Positions 1-12,586 of a DNA stretch of 64,000 bases are shown piece after piece. A program made the position numbers and the translations under genes. The first letter of the stretch is position 1. The number at the start of each line of letters is the position of its first letter. The stretch spans positions 78,917 to 142,916 of the forward strand of contig JABVXV010000154.1 in assembly GCA_013365325.1 (NCBI GenBank). The letters run 5' to 3'. This DNA comes from Dipetalonema caudispina (lineage: Eukaryota > Nematoda > Chromadorea > Rhabditida > Onchocercidae). A model generated the notes under the pieces. The model was not told where the DNA came from, did no database searches, and worked only from the letters and a program-made list of their open reading frames with translations.

Positions 1-1860
1 TTTGCTTGTAATTCGATAAGTTTTACCTCTAGTTTGGTAATGATAATATATTCCTTACGATTCGTTGAACTTAAGGGAAGTGTTTGACAACTTTACGGTA
101 AGCGTTTACCAGTTATCAGTATTCTTGTTAGTTCGGTGGGCTTTGCCTTGCCCCCTCCCCTCCCCTGTAGTTTTATCAGTGGATACCCATCGAATGGGTA
201 TTGAATAGTTCTTTCGGCATTTTTTGAATATTTTATTGGAAGACCAATATTATATGATCATTAAACTCTTGCTCTGCATATTCTTTACTATTATATTGTA
301 TCATAGTAAGAATATAATTGTTGTAACAGTTTGTGATTCAGTTGCGGGTTCAGGTACATTTTTCTTGCAAAGTGCGATGGATTATATGTGGCAGTTTTTA
401 CTCTTTTTTCTCGGCATTTGTATATTGTGTTTTCGTCCGATGTCGGATGAACTAAATTTTTTAATTTACTCCATCTAAAATATGTTATCTTTTACCAACC
501 AGTCAAAAAATCGAAATTTTGCTTTTCGAACATTTGGTACTATTTTGAACGTAAATTCATGGTCGGCTTGGATTTTAACTGTCCTCTTGGATTTATGCAT
601 TGATGAAAGACAAGGGAAGTAGATTTATGAATGTAAGAAGTTACTGACCTAGTTCTATCATTTGTGTAATTAAATGGAAGCATGTAACTTTCAGTTTTCT
701 TCCATATGAAATTCAAAACTTTGGTAAAATGATACACTGTCACTTAAGTATAGTCCTATTGATTCTTTCAATTCAGAATGCCTCTCAACGAGTGGTAGCC
801 CATCATTTCTTAATTATTAATCCCCATTGTAGCTGCTTTCTTAAAGATTTGTTTCATTTCTCTGCATTGTAATTAAAGATGTGGTGTTCAATGCTTTCAA
901 TACTTAATCTAATGTTTGTGTATGTTTGTGTGCTTTGCCACATTATGCTTAATCTAATACAAACCTATTTAAATAATTTTACTATCATATTTAATAATTT
1001 AATAAAATTTTGAAAATTGTCAATGTAAGCTGTGCATGTTTTGAGTTTCACGAATTGAATACGTACTACTATCAACTATGCATTCACATTCACAAATGTA
1101 GTCAATTATTTAAAAAAAAAAAAAACAAGTAAAAAATAAAGTAATTTTGCAGATCCAACAAATCTAATTGAATATTTACATATTTTATTTAACAATTTTA
1201 AACATTCTAATTTTCAAAAAGTATTTAGCTTACGACTGGAAATAAAAATAAATATGAATGGGAAGGTAAATTGATGGTTGTGAGAATAAAAGTATTGGCT
1301 AAATGATTAATATACTACTGTGATTTCACTTACATTGATAGCAGTTATCCTTGAAATGTGTCATTTTCAAGGCTAAAGTTGACTGAAAAAATTGGAAGTT
1401 TAACACATTAAATGGGTGTGACATATGTGGTGTGAATTTCAACAATCTTACGCTTACATCTTAATTGATTATCGTCGTAGTTTCTAATGGATTGATATAC
1501 TAAGTGAAAAACGAGTTTTTGAGATAATACTACAGCTGGCTCCCTTTTTTTTTTTTTTTTTTTTTTCTGCTTAGAGTGTAACATAGATCGAAGTAAATTT
1601 CAATGACAAATTTCGGGTTCAAAAAAAAAAAAAGTTAAAATCTTTGTTTTTCAAGTTAAATATAATGCATTCAATAATAATTCATATTTTGTCAATAAAA
1701 ATTCCATATTCTATTCTAATGTTATTAGATTTCTTACAACCATCAAATGATATATGATAGTAGATAAATTGAATCTAATTGAAAATAGCTTAAAATTTTA
1801 ACAGTTAAAAAAGTACTATCACAATGCACAAAAAAGCGACAATAATAATAACGAATTTAA
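1..1860. other. Intergenic, no supported gene
   Basis: AT-rich sequence without a convincing coding exon on either strand. A C-rich patch lies near 150-165, poly-A runs near 1112 and 1621, and a poly-T run near 1547-1566. Short open frames around 224-478 and 540-743 start with non-ATG codons and lack splice context. The first bases could be the 3' flank of a gene that lies outside the window, but nothing shows this. Confidence 0.5.
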
Positions 1861-1861
1861 A

Positions 1862-2051
1862 TTACTTCTTTATGATTAATTCTTCTGTGATCCAATTAGA
1901 ATGTAAATTTGAAAGAATAAGAGAAGTTGTAGGATTTTGTACGGAAAGATGTGGAATAGCACCTAATACGTCTGATGATCTTTCCTTCATTCGTTTGATC
2001 AAACAACAAGAAGTGATTGATCCTATCCATACATGGCGAAAAAGTAAATGA
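1862..2051. other. Short stretch open in three frames
   Basis: This stretch is open on the plus strand, where a frame ends in IHTWRKSK and a stop at about 2051. It is also open in two minus-strand frames, one ending in EELIIKK and a stop at 1862. The amino-acid make-up is protein-like in more than one frame. A minus-strand acceptor-like TAG lies near 2027. I cannot decide the strand or the frame and recognise no family. It may be a terminal exon of an unrecognised gene or a chance open stretch. Confidence 0.2.
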
Positions 2052-2148
2052 AGTGTATACAACAGATTTTGAGGTAATCATCGATCAGCTAAAGTTGGAT
2101 AAATGATGCGGAAAAGGAGAAAAGCTGTTAGCTCTCTTTTTCCACATC

Positions 2149-2400
2149 TTATCTGTTTATAATTCTAGTATCGTTTAAAATGTCGAAATTTTGACAGTAA
2201 CCAGGATCGATGAATTGCAGCAGAAATAACCAATTAATCGGCCGTACTACAGGTTCAGCTATAACATTGCGTTTGATTTTTCGGCAGCTGTTTATTATAT
2301 TATTATTCCTCTTATGATATTTTGTGATTAAAATTTGCTTCAACAACTTTTGAATGTATTCATCATTGGTTTCTATAATACATGCTGAGAATGACGAAAC
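2149..2400 (-). CDS. Possible orphan coding exon
   Basis: A minus-strand frame runs from an acceptor-like TTCTCAG near 2395 to a stop at 2149, giving about 80 residues. It begins around CIIETNDEYIQK and includes a basic middle part followed by RPINWLFLLQF. The longer open frame begins at a TTG, not an ATG, so if this is real it is probably an internal or last exon. I could not find a partner exon whose phase fits. No family is recognised. It lies downstream of, and on the same strand as, the membrane-protein gene at 3244-3747, but that gene has its own stop. Confidence 0.25.
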   Translation of the reverse strand, partial: VSSFSACIIETNDEYIQKLLKQILITKYHKRNNNIINSCRKIKRNVIAEPVVRPINWLFLLQFIDPGYCQNFDILNDTRIINR

Positions 2401-3243
2401 AATTAATTCATCCAATAATTGAAAAATATCTTGCTTAACTAATCACTATATCACGAATAGTTATCAGTTCCAGATTACGTTTGCAAAGTATTTCAGGTTA
2501 GCATTCGTGAAAAGCATGACTAGAATGGCACAAAAGTCCACTCAGATAATTAATTAGCACATTATTAATAAATAAATTAATATTACAACTGATAATTGCA
2601 TTGAGCAAAGTGTCAACGATTTATTCAAATCGTGGTGGTAAAACATGTATTTTTATAATAAATATTCATAATTAGTGACAGTTTTGTTATGAGTCTATTA
2701 CTAAAGTTTAGGTTTAGGCTTACATGAAAATTTTCAATGTTATCTGCAATCAATGGCTTTGATCAAGTTAAAACAATCTTGATCAGATATTTATTGTAAA
2801 TAAAAAATAGTACAGCAATCGAAAGTTAAAATTAATAATTACAGAAATTTGGGCTTAATTTATCAACCAATTTTTTTGATCCTATTCATAATAAGTTTAG
2901 GAGTTAAACTTATTTCAAAACTTCGGTTTTTTTTCGTAGTTTGAAGTAATAAGGTTCAGATTTAATCTTAAAAGTATCAAAGTGAACTTAGTGTAATGTA
3001 AATTTAGGCACCTTAAGAGATGCTTAAAAATTTCCAACTTTATTTTTGATTATATTTCTTACATTCATATAATTTTATTTATTTATTTTTCCTACTTATA
3101 TATGTATTTTCGTAATAACGCTTATCACATAATCATTAATCAGATTTATATTTCACTAGAAATTCAAGCTAAAATACTTCTTTTTTATCTTTTTACAAAA
3201 GTGATTAAGCAAAAAAGAAAAACAAAGAAGAATATGTATGAAA

Positions 3244-3747
3244 TCATTTATGTAAAATTAATATAACAAATGCAATACAAAGTAGTATGAATAAGATAAA
3301 AATTATTGTAACAATAATTATATCAAATTTGTTCAATTTCATCAATTCATTCGAGTGTTGATTAATTCTACTTCTAGGTGTTACAGCAAAATGTTGAACA
3401 GATATTGGAAGATATTCACCTGGTGATATCGTTATTTCATTTATCTTCTTATCAGTTAATTGCATCGTTACACTGTTATTTCTATCATTTTCTCCATTAT
3501 TCGACAAAATTTCTGCAACTTTTCCATCAATACTTTTTGTAGTAATAATATCATCAATATTTGTTGTTGTTGTTATTGTTGTTGTTGTTGTTGTTGCTAT
3601 AACATTAGCGGTAGAAATGGAATTGATGGTAGTTTCGTAAAGACTTTTATCCCATAATGAATCAAAAGCCAAATTACATCGTCCCATATTTAACAAATGA
3701 ATAAATACGTAGAGAAAAGCAGTAAGATGACCAAACCAGTTAATCAT
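3244..3747 (-). CDS. Single-exon Thr-rich membrane protein
   Basis: An uninterrupted ATG-started frame of 167 codons. The first 25 or so residues form a hydrophobic leader (FGHLTAFLYVFIHLLNMG) that looks like a signal peptide. An extracellular-type stretch follows, with a threonine run near residues 52-61 encoded by a (TTG/TTA) repeat on the plus strand, and then a polar domain. Near the C-terminus a strongly hydrophobic segment (IIIVTIIFILFILLCIAFVI) makes a single membrane span and leaves only three residues, LHK, behind it. This predicts a type I membrane protein with almost no cytoplasmic tail. No family is recognised. Because the Thr run rests on a simple repeat, it may vary in length. 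An upstream exon cannot be excluded, since the ATG follows an AAAAG. Confidence 0.55.
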   Translation of the reverse strand: MINWFGHLTAFLYVFIHLLNMGRCNLAFDSLWDKSLYETTINSISTANVIATTTTTTITTTTNIDDIITTKSIDGKVAEILSNNGENDRNNSVTMQLTDKKINEITISPGEYLPISVQHFAVTPRSRINQHSNELMKLNKFDIIIVTIIFILFILLCIAFVILILHK

Positions 3748-4744
3748 TCTTTTATAAAATGATTAATTTTTGTAATAAATAATTATATATGTATACTATA
3801 CTTTCCAGTTTTTTTTTTTTTTTTTTAACTTTTTCTTTCACATATTAATTTTGAAAAATGAAGATTATATGAATAATTTCAAATAAATTTCAATCATTTT
3901 CGTTAATTCTATATTTGATCATATGTAGAAGATAGAGATTCGAATTCGGTATAATTTAGTGAAAAACTTGAAAATAATTTGTAGAATGGATACGATTCCA
4001 AAATTTAGCGATTGATTCAATTTCATCAAAATCCAAATTTCTGTTAAATTTAACTTTGGAAATTTAAGGAAAAAAATCCCCAAATAATCTCATAACACAT
4101 TTGTCCGTTATCAGCTCTGTTTTGATACGAACAATTATTTTAACAGATACATGATTTTCTTGCAATATAAACAAATGATATCAATCGCCAATCATCCAAA
4201 AATCCTTCCATTTCATTCTTAAAATCTCTTTAAAAGTTTGTTAATTCTGAAATGAAATTAAAATAAAAGTTTTGGACAAGCATCTATTATTCGAATTTAT
4301 TCGTTTATTACATTTTTTAAACATTTAGATCAATAAATGATTCATTATCAGTTAGATATCCAGTGATAAAGCTAAACTAATAAAAAATGAAAATAACGGA
4401 TCAATTGCTCGATTAAATATCTTTTAAAAAGGAAGTAGCGAAGGAAATACTATGAAATATACTAATTATTGCATATTTATTTCCCAGTATTCAAATACCT
4501 AACAAAAAGTAATACTAATAAAATAAATTATTATTTGATCTTTTTCCGTTTCATCTGTCGCGAAATCCGAATAAATTTCGCAAAGGAAGGAATAATACAT
4601 TTCTTCTAATTAAAGTAATCGATGTTTCATTTCGTAATGAACCAATTCATCTTATAAATTGTTAACATAAATCATTTAACTTATACACATCCTTGTCTAA
4701 GATGTGATATCAACACAATACGTCTTTGTTGTCAGTGGTTAAGA

Positions 4745-4911
4745 TATGCTTAAATCATATTCGACAGTAACACACTATCCTTTGTTCATATCCTTAAAAT
4801 AAGATTGCAACATCGTATCCTTTATTTCATATGCTTAAGCTAGGATTGTAACACATTATCCTTTGTGTCATATACTTATGACAAGGTTACAATAATGCAT
4901 CCTGTAGACCA
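4745..4911. repeat. Degenerate 41-bp minisatellite, 4 copies
   Basis: Four head-to-tail copies at 4745-4788, 4789-4829, 4830-4870 and 4871-4911. Each begins TAT-CTTA, carries a core like ATTGTAACA, and most end TATCCTTT. Three copies are exactly 41 bp and the first is 44 bp. Copies are clearly diverged, so the array is old. The next 160 bases are unusually C-rich for this region. Confidence 0.75.
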
Positions 4912-6457
4912 CACCCACTACACACACATATATCTACAAAGGTCACGGTTTCACGGACCTCATTCAATCGCCTTATTCACTTACAAAGCTACGATTCAAT
5001 CACCTCTACCTGTCCTATTTTTTTCTTTTTATTTAGGCCTTCCCAATACCAGTAAGTTCAGTGACTCTTAACTTATTACGCCATAAAAATTATTATAACA
5101 TCTGCTGATATTAATTGCTGCGTTATTCAATAAATTCTGTATCCAACTACTTGTCGTAATACTCACTCAAGAGGTCTGTACTGTCTCCTACAAAAATACA
5201 AATTCCTTTTACTACAAGCAATATTCCACAACATCTTCCTGTTACTTTTAAGCGGTTTATAACGTTTGCTATTATTCGGAATAGTATGGTAATGCAAAAC
5301 AAGCCAACACTTTCAAGAAATTTTTTTATTTTAAAACTTTAAAATTTAAAAAGCTCCCATTCCTCTTACCATTTTTTTTTAGCTCTTAATTCATATTTTT
5401 ATTGAGAGTAAATTTATAACATTTAATGAATAATAATATGATACACCAATAACATTTGCGCATATATTTTACAAACAGATACTAAATGAGAAAGAATAAA
5501 TACATACAATTCCTGACCTAATATAAATTAACTTAAACAAATTTAGTTCTTTTTCCTTTCATATCTTCTATTTATTCAAATTTCTATTTGACTTGAATCG
5601 ATTCATGCAAATTTCACTTCTTCGATCAATAGAAGTTGCTTTTCCGTATTTTCTCTTTTTTGAATTTTTGTGAAAATTTGTAAAATTATACATGTATTCT
5701 AGATTGCAAAAAAAAAAAAGTGCAGTGTAAATTTTGAAACAAATCCCAAAGAATTCTGGAATCCCTTCATTTTAAATGCATTTATTTGACCAAGAAAGTA
5801 AACAGTTTTATCTAAATTAAATTTCACTTAGTTCAATTACAGTTCAAGTAATTAGACTTAATTTCATTCGATTCTAATTCAAGTTTTCTTGACAAGAACA
5901 AAACTGTTGAGGCTGAATATGTTGGCTAAATTTTTAATTTTTATAAAAAACGGAAATAGAACTAACGAAGAAACTTCATTTTATGCTATTTACATTGTAC
6001 CAAATTAAGTAAAAAAGACAAAACAGAAACAAGCATCGATCACAGAAAAATTGAACTTTGTTGCGAATATCAGAAAAAAACCATGCTGAATTTTTTTTTT
6101 TTTTTTTTTGAAATTATATCCAATTTCAGTTTCATTCTCTCGAACTGAATAAGAAAAACAAAATGGAGAACTTTTACATTTCAAACATCTTTGCGTATTT
6201 GAAAAAAGCTGAAATATTTAGAATTATCACAAATTTTTAATTTAAAAAAGGTCGAAATACCAGAAATCATGCTAGAGTTTTTTGACCGAAGAAGGATTGA
6301 TATGTTCGGAAATAAAGATCGTTTTTTTTTTTGCATTTTCCAAAAAATGGTAAACAGTAGTAAAATTATAATTGAAGTGAAACGGATATCAAGATATCAT
6401 GAATGCTTTCCGTAGGAAGAAAAAAAAGCTATCATCTATTGATCGATATGATTAATG

Positions 6458-9400
6458 CTAAGTGTTATATTCACAAGTGACCACTGATGACGCGACACTT
6501 CGACTGGAAGGATACTTATCGAAGAATGCACTTCGCGATGGTTTCAATAATACGGTAGAAATTAGCGAAACGAAAAATGATTCAATAACAAGTACGAAAT
6601 TCTTCCAAACTGTAAGAAAAATCATCAAACAGTTTAAAATTCTAAATGTGATGAGAAAAAAGAAAAAAAAAAAACTGCGAAATCAGTAAATGTTAAATGT
6701 TCTAACTTTCAATAAGTAATAGATTATATCTAATAAAAATATCACAAATTAACTTTTTAATAACAAGCATTATTTCAATTTCATTCTAATAAAATATGAA
6801 ATTATCCTCGAAAAATTTTATCCTTTCTTGGAATAATCTTCAAGAATAAATTTTTTGCCAGTTTTCCTTAAAGTTTTAAAACCATAATCAATGATTGTGA
6901 TAATGATCTAGGTTGTTCAGGTACAAAACAAAAAGTGATAATTAGGTAAGGGTAAGTCCCAAATATTACTGATATACAATTGCCATGAGTATCCGTTGAT
7001 AAATCAAATTTCATGCTTTCATCCGGTATCAGATGACTGGAGCATTCTATTACCAAGAAAAAATATTCAAATCAGTCTTACAGTATCAGCTATCAAATCA
7101 TTTCATTCATAATTATTGATAATATAATAAGATTAGTAAGCTGATTTATTTTTTCCGTTTTTTTTTTTCTTTATACAACAAATTAATATGTTTCGCGTAT
7201 ATATTTAGTTGAAAAAGTATTCTAACACTAACAAAAAGCTGTTTCAAGTGAAGGTAATATGGTGCCACAACCAAATACACCAGCTCGAGCCAATAAATCA
7301 AAAATGGGTTGTTGTAAACCATAAAACATGAAATAGAAATCGAGAAGTCGAAAAACGACGATATAACGATATGGAATCAATTCATCCTATAAAATGAATT
7401 GTTGTAGTAGTCAATGAGCAATGACTGTAAAATATTCATTTTGGTTTGTTTGTTTTTTTTTTTCTCTCATTGATAATTCCAATAATCATCAATCTGTTAA
7501 TTAATAGAGGTAAAAATGAGTTAATTGCTTGAAATAAACAATCGAATACATTTAATCAACGATAATTCTATTTCTCATTCGAAATTAATTACTTATCAAT
7601 TTCAATTCAAAAAGAATTTATTCTAATTCCTCACTAATTACAGTTATTCCGTAACTTACTAGATTTGAAACGGTTGTTACAAGTATATGTGTACCGTATA
7701 CACCAATCAGTAAAGACGGAAGTGATACAAAATCGAGTATTTTCAACGCTCTGGAAGAATGAAATTGATTAATCAATGTACAGTGATCAACAATACAAAA
7801 CAAATATGAAAAAGATGACAGTTTTTTGGGAGACTTCCGGCTAAATATTGACTTTCGTAATCATCTCCGATTTTAACCTTCTTTTTTACTATGATATGAA
7901 ATTTATCACGATCAGGAAATTAAATTATTTATTCAAATTAGAAATAAACAGAAAAAACAGTACAAAAGCATTACTTTTGATGGATTTAAATATTTAAATA
8001 GATTCGAATTTATTATAATATATTTTAACAAGTATTTTAAATAGAATATTTTAACAAGTATTTTTTTAAACTTCGAAAGTACGAAATATTCAAAATAACC
8101 TAAAAAGAGGAAAACTATCTCTAATATAGTTAATATATTTGAAGTGAAATTCTGCAGCAAATAGGCTACTTACAGAATAGCACCATTTTGATATTCAAAA
8201 TAAAGTATTAAGCTTAAAATTGTAAATATAAGCCTGATACATGGAGCTTGAAAGACCATCATTTCGCAGAATCGTATTCGACCCCTGCAACAGTTAATGC
8301 ATTATTTAATTATTTGTGATTAATATTTTGGGAACAAATGATTAATGCTAATTTGACTTTTAAAATGATCGCATTCTTAAAATTAAAAATTAAGAAAAAG
8401 TTTAAAAAATTTCAAACAAACTGGAAAAGAATATTATCAATTCTTTCAGTATACTGCACAATCCAAAAAAAAGCTATAACTATGAAAAATTAATTGAGAA
8501 TTTAAAGCTATAACAAAGCTAATTAAGGGATTATTTTAAGACCATTCTATTTTTATTGAATTATAATTTGTAACCATGGAAATTTTTACTCAATTTCCAA
8601 TCTTAGGCCACAAAACCTATAGCCTTTAATAAAAAAATTGCATTTACTTATTCCATATTTACTTCATGCTTTATATTCTCAAATGCTTTAGATACTAATT
8701 TATCAAACCATTTCATAAAATAGTTGATATTTCAACAGAAAATATATCTTTTTCCTTTCATTCACCTACTGATTATCAATGATTTAACTTTTCATAAAAG
8801 AAATGTAAAATTGAACAAATATGTCCGATACAAAACGATGATATTTTTTCACATGAATAATTTAACATTTCATACTTCAAAAATTATTTAATTATAAATT
8901 GATTTTAATTAAAAAATATCTTACTGATCAAGTTCAAGTTTCGGTAGACATGGAAAAACACAACAAAGTGGTGGTGTTTGTACGCTAATCCTTGAACAAC
9001 CATTTTTCATTTTTCTCACCATTTTTTGACGTCCTTCGAAAATATTCATCAAAAGACAAATAATCACCCATAATGCTATCGAAAAATACCTATAAGAAGA
9101 AAAAAATGAGGGAATTATAAAATTACACAAAAATTATAAAGCAACAAACGGTAGATTGGAAGCTAAAGAATTGATAATAAAATGATATGCCAGTAAAATA
9201 TTGCATAATTTTATAAACAAATAAAAAAAAAAAAGGAGAATGATTAGAGGATGAGATGACAAATTATTTTATCAGAAATCAGAATTCAATTAAATAAATG
9301 AATTTCGATTATAATAAAGCAATCATTTTCTGAAATTTTTAGCTTCTTTTTTATGAAGAATTTCTAACATTCGTTTTATTAAAATAAAAAGAGAAGGAAC

Positions 9401-10765
9401 TATTACTTAAATTAAAATATATCGATGATATTATCAAATATCATTTGATGAAGAATGATATAAGTTGAAAACACATAGGTTATAGTATGCTGTGTTAAGA
9501 CATAACGATTGGGGAGGTTTTTTTTCTGTTACAATGATACGATGTATACGGCAAAGATGTTGCTATTTTCAGCAAATGAAATATGCTATTATAAAATTTA
9601 AATAATAGTTGAAGTAGTTTCCTACGGAAAGATAATATTTGAATTAAAACATGCAACTAACTAAATAATCACTTCTGCAAATTCAGTGAAATTTGATATT
9701 ATAAAAATGAACAGGAAAAAGCTTTATTAGCATCATAATATTTGAAATTTGAAATGAAACTTACAAGAAGCCAAGAAGATGGGAAAGGAACCATACCCGT
9801 GGCATATACATAGCGATCAATGAAAATGTTGAAACGAACTGAAATTTGATATTACATTGAAATTTTGAGATAGCTAAGTTAAGGTACTTTTTGCTATGAC
9901 TACACAAACGAATTCACCTATTCAAATGCTGGGTTGAATTTCAGGTAAATTTAATGGCATTTCAATTATTCCTGATCCTTTTAACATTCTTTTTGTCGTA
10001 TGATCGTGCAATAAATACTTCGCCACTTCTTTTGCTCCAAAGTTACCCAATTACAAATCAAATCAAACCAAAGGAATATCCAATACGTATTTCTTTCAAT
10101 TATTTTTGATACTGTCGAGCTGATACGTTCATATTTTGTTAAAATTTGTTAATTTTTATTCCAAACTTAACCTACTTCTTACATCAGGTAATAATAATTT
10201 CGAATAACAGAAATAAAATATAATTAATAAGACGGTAGAATTGCAAAACTAAGCTTACTGGTGCAGTACCAGCCAGATAGACGATACATGCTCGTCGATA
10301 TCGTTGTGTAACATAAAATGATACATAAATAATATGTAAAATACCGAAGCATACAGTAGCAAACGTAAGAAGAGTTGATCCTAGCAAGGCCATAATAAAT
10401 GTCAATTCAGTTCCTAAAAAACTGATATTCTATGATATATATCTTACTAAGAATAGATAAATAATAACTGATAGGGTGATAATTCCCAGTAGAGATAAAT
10501 ATTCCGGTAAATTAGTTGGCAAATTTCAATAATATACTTGCATAAATAAATAAATAAAACAAGTGTTTAGCAGTTAAACGTTGGATATTTGCATGTAAGA
10601 AATAAAAATTGAAAAAAAAAAAAAAAAAAAATTTTTTTTTTTTTTTTAAAAAAAGAAAAAGAAAAACATACTGGATAAGAAAACTCGAGCAGTTACTATT
10701 CCAACTGGCTTATCTGTACAATTTAGCAATGAATCAGCTATAAGTTTTCCAATAATATGGAACAT
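6458..10765 (-). CDS. osta: Organic solute transporter alpha subunit
   Basis: Minus-strand gene with coding exons 10672-10765, 10259-10413, 9765-9838, 8925-9089, 8174-8284, 7660-7750, 7233-7386 and 6458-6609. All phases agree and give 331 aa. The diagnostic region is residues 146-157, TPPLCCVFPCLP, matching the Cys/Pro-rich segment of SLC51A. It is followed by RFCEMMVFQAPCIRL and later by GLQQPIFDLLA. The hydrophobic segments fit a 7-TM layout: the N-terminal STLLTFATVCFGILHIIYV, then FSLIAMYMPRVWF, and so on. The family moves steroids, bile acids and conjugates across plasma membranes; the vertebrate protein needs a beta subunit, which is not in this window. The start is supported by a poly-T/CAG acceptor six bases upstream. 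C. elegans has several such genes, so the exact orthologue is not assigned. Confidence 0.93.
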
Positions 10766-10771
10766 TTTTCA

Positions 10772-10790
10772 CTGAAAAAAAAAAAAAAAA
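10772..10790 (-). promoter_or_regulatory. Candidate spliced-leader acceptor of osta
   Basis: Read on the minus strand, a long T run ends in TTTCAG and is followed by a six-base leader (TGAAAA) and the start codon at 10765. No upstream coding exon is evident. This is the usual arrangement of a nematode trans-splice acceptor, although a cis intron in the 5' UTR would look the same. Confidence 0.5.
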
Positions 10791-12320
10791 AAAATAATTA
10801 AGAAATTAAAAATATAAAAGAAAATAATACAATCCATTTTCTCCTAATATTTAAAAATACGGCAATATTAATTTTTTTTTTTTTTTTTATTCAATGAATA
10901 ATTTCAATCTATCCTCGTAATATTAAAGGATACGAAACATCATTTTTTTTTTTTTTTGAAATTTTCAGCATATCAAAACATTGAAAAGAAATACATAGAA
11001 TTAAAAAGGAATATAATTGAGGAATGATAAATATCAAAACTGATAATAGCTGTTATTTTCATAATCTTTAATAAATGAACATATCAAGAATGTTATCAAT
11101 AAACTGATAAATGTATCAAAGAAAATTGAAAAAACACGAAAGATTATGTATAAATTAGTGGTTATCAAAGAAAAAAAAAGGCAGGATTAAATTTTTGAGG
11201 AATAAAGGACTAAACAATAATTAATTTTTGAAGAATATTTGAGAAAAATTTTCAAAGAGAATTATGAAATGATTAAGGTAGTTTAATTTATCTATCAATT
11301 AAGCTATTCATTAAACAAGAATGATGGATAATTTTGATAAGTGGAAGATGTATCAAACAAATTATTAAATTTATATGAAATTTAGTGAATAATCAAAGAC
11401 TAATTCCAACAATAACACAGTACAAGCATATAATAGTATAATGTAAACCTGTGCTCTTCCATCCTTTTGTACTTCAATATCTTTTGAATTTTGAAATTAT
11501 CTACTCGTGATCGATTAATTATTACGATGGATTATTGATTATTGATTTTTCAATTCAGAAGTTATACACTTATTTGTTTGAGACAAAATTTCCATGTCTA
11601 AGGAGAAATGGTAAGAGGTGAGGAATATATCTACTGCTAATTCTGAAACTGCAAACCTATTTTTAATCCTAATTTCACTTTTTTGAAAAAATATATTTCT
11701 TTACTTTCACAATACTCTCATACATATTCTATCCGTAATAAATTTTTACAAAAAAAAAAAATCATAATTGATCATAATGAGACAAGAATTGTAGCCAAGA
11801 GAAGGAAAGAGAGGAAAATGTAAGGAAGGAAAAGAAATGCTTGGCAACAACTACAAATATAAAATGTAATAAAGGCTATAAAAATGAAATTATGTTAAAA
11901 GATATAAAATACTGATTTCGGTTCAATAAAATTTACTAATTAATAAATATCTACACGATGGTTGCTTTGTGTTTAATTATTTGAAAGAGAAATAAAATGT
12001 TACAATTATGAGTCATTTCAAAAACATTCATATTGTGCCGATTTGCATAATAATATCAGGTAATTTATTTATCTACCGTATCGAATGACCGAATTATCAT
12101 GCTAAGAATGATGATGACCTTTTAAATTTTCAATCATAACTATTACTGAGTTAAATTTGGGAAAAGAACGATTTATATTCAATGATTGGATTATTCCGGA
12201 TGATTCTGTTGATCATTTTAAGCAATAGATCTGATGATTTAAACTAAATGAGTAGTTAATTTTACTGATGTTCCTAACTTATGAATTATATATTATTGAG
12301 TAAGCAACTAATTCAAAGCA

Positions 12321-12586
12321 ATTCAAGAAATTCGTTTGAAAAAAGTCATAAATAAATAAATACTTTCGAAAACTTCAACAACATCAACCGGATTCAAACA
12401 AATAATTACTATGGTTGAGTAATGACCACTACAGTAATACTGATGGAAATTCAAGATAGTTCAAAAAATTATTTGAAAAGTCGTATAAATATTTTCAAAA
12501 ACTTCAACAATAACAACAACATCAACCGGATTCAAACAAATAATTACTATGATTGAGCAACGATCATTACAATAACATTGATGTGA
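12321..12586. repeat. Imperfect tandem duplication, about 130 bp
   Basis: Two neighbouring copies (about 12321-12448 and 12449-12586) share the order ATTCAAGA, a TTTGAAAA motif, then a 38-base block that is identical at 12376-12413 and 12514-12551. The second copy has extra AAC triplets. The flanks of the identical block are diverged by small indels and substitutions. Confidence 0.75.

Noticed and set aside
6462..6689. Plus-strand 75-codon frame
   Set aside because: It is antisense to the last osta exon (6458-6609), whose frame matches the family and closes the splice phases; the rest runs into an A-rich tail.
6868..7056. Minus-strand 62-codon frame with protein-like composition (SHLIPDESMKF)
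   Set aside because: It lies in the last osta intron. Joining it to the previous exon creates a stop (T + AA), whereas the exon at 6609 continues the conserved frame.
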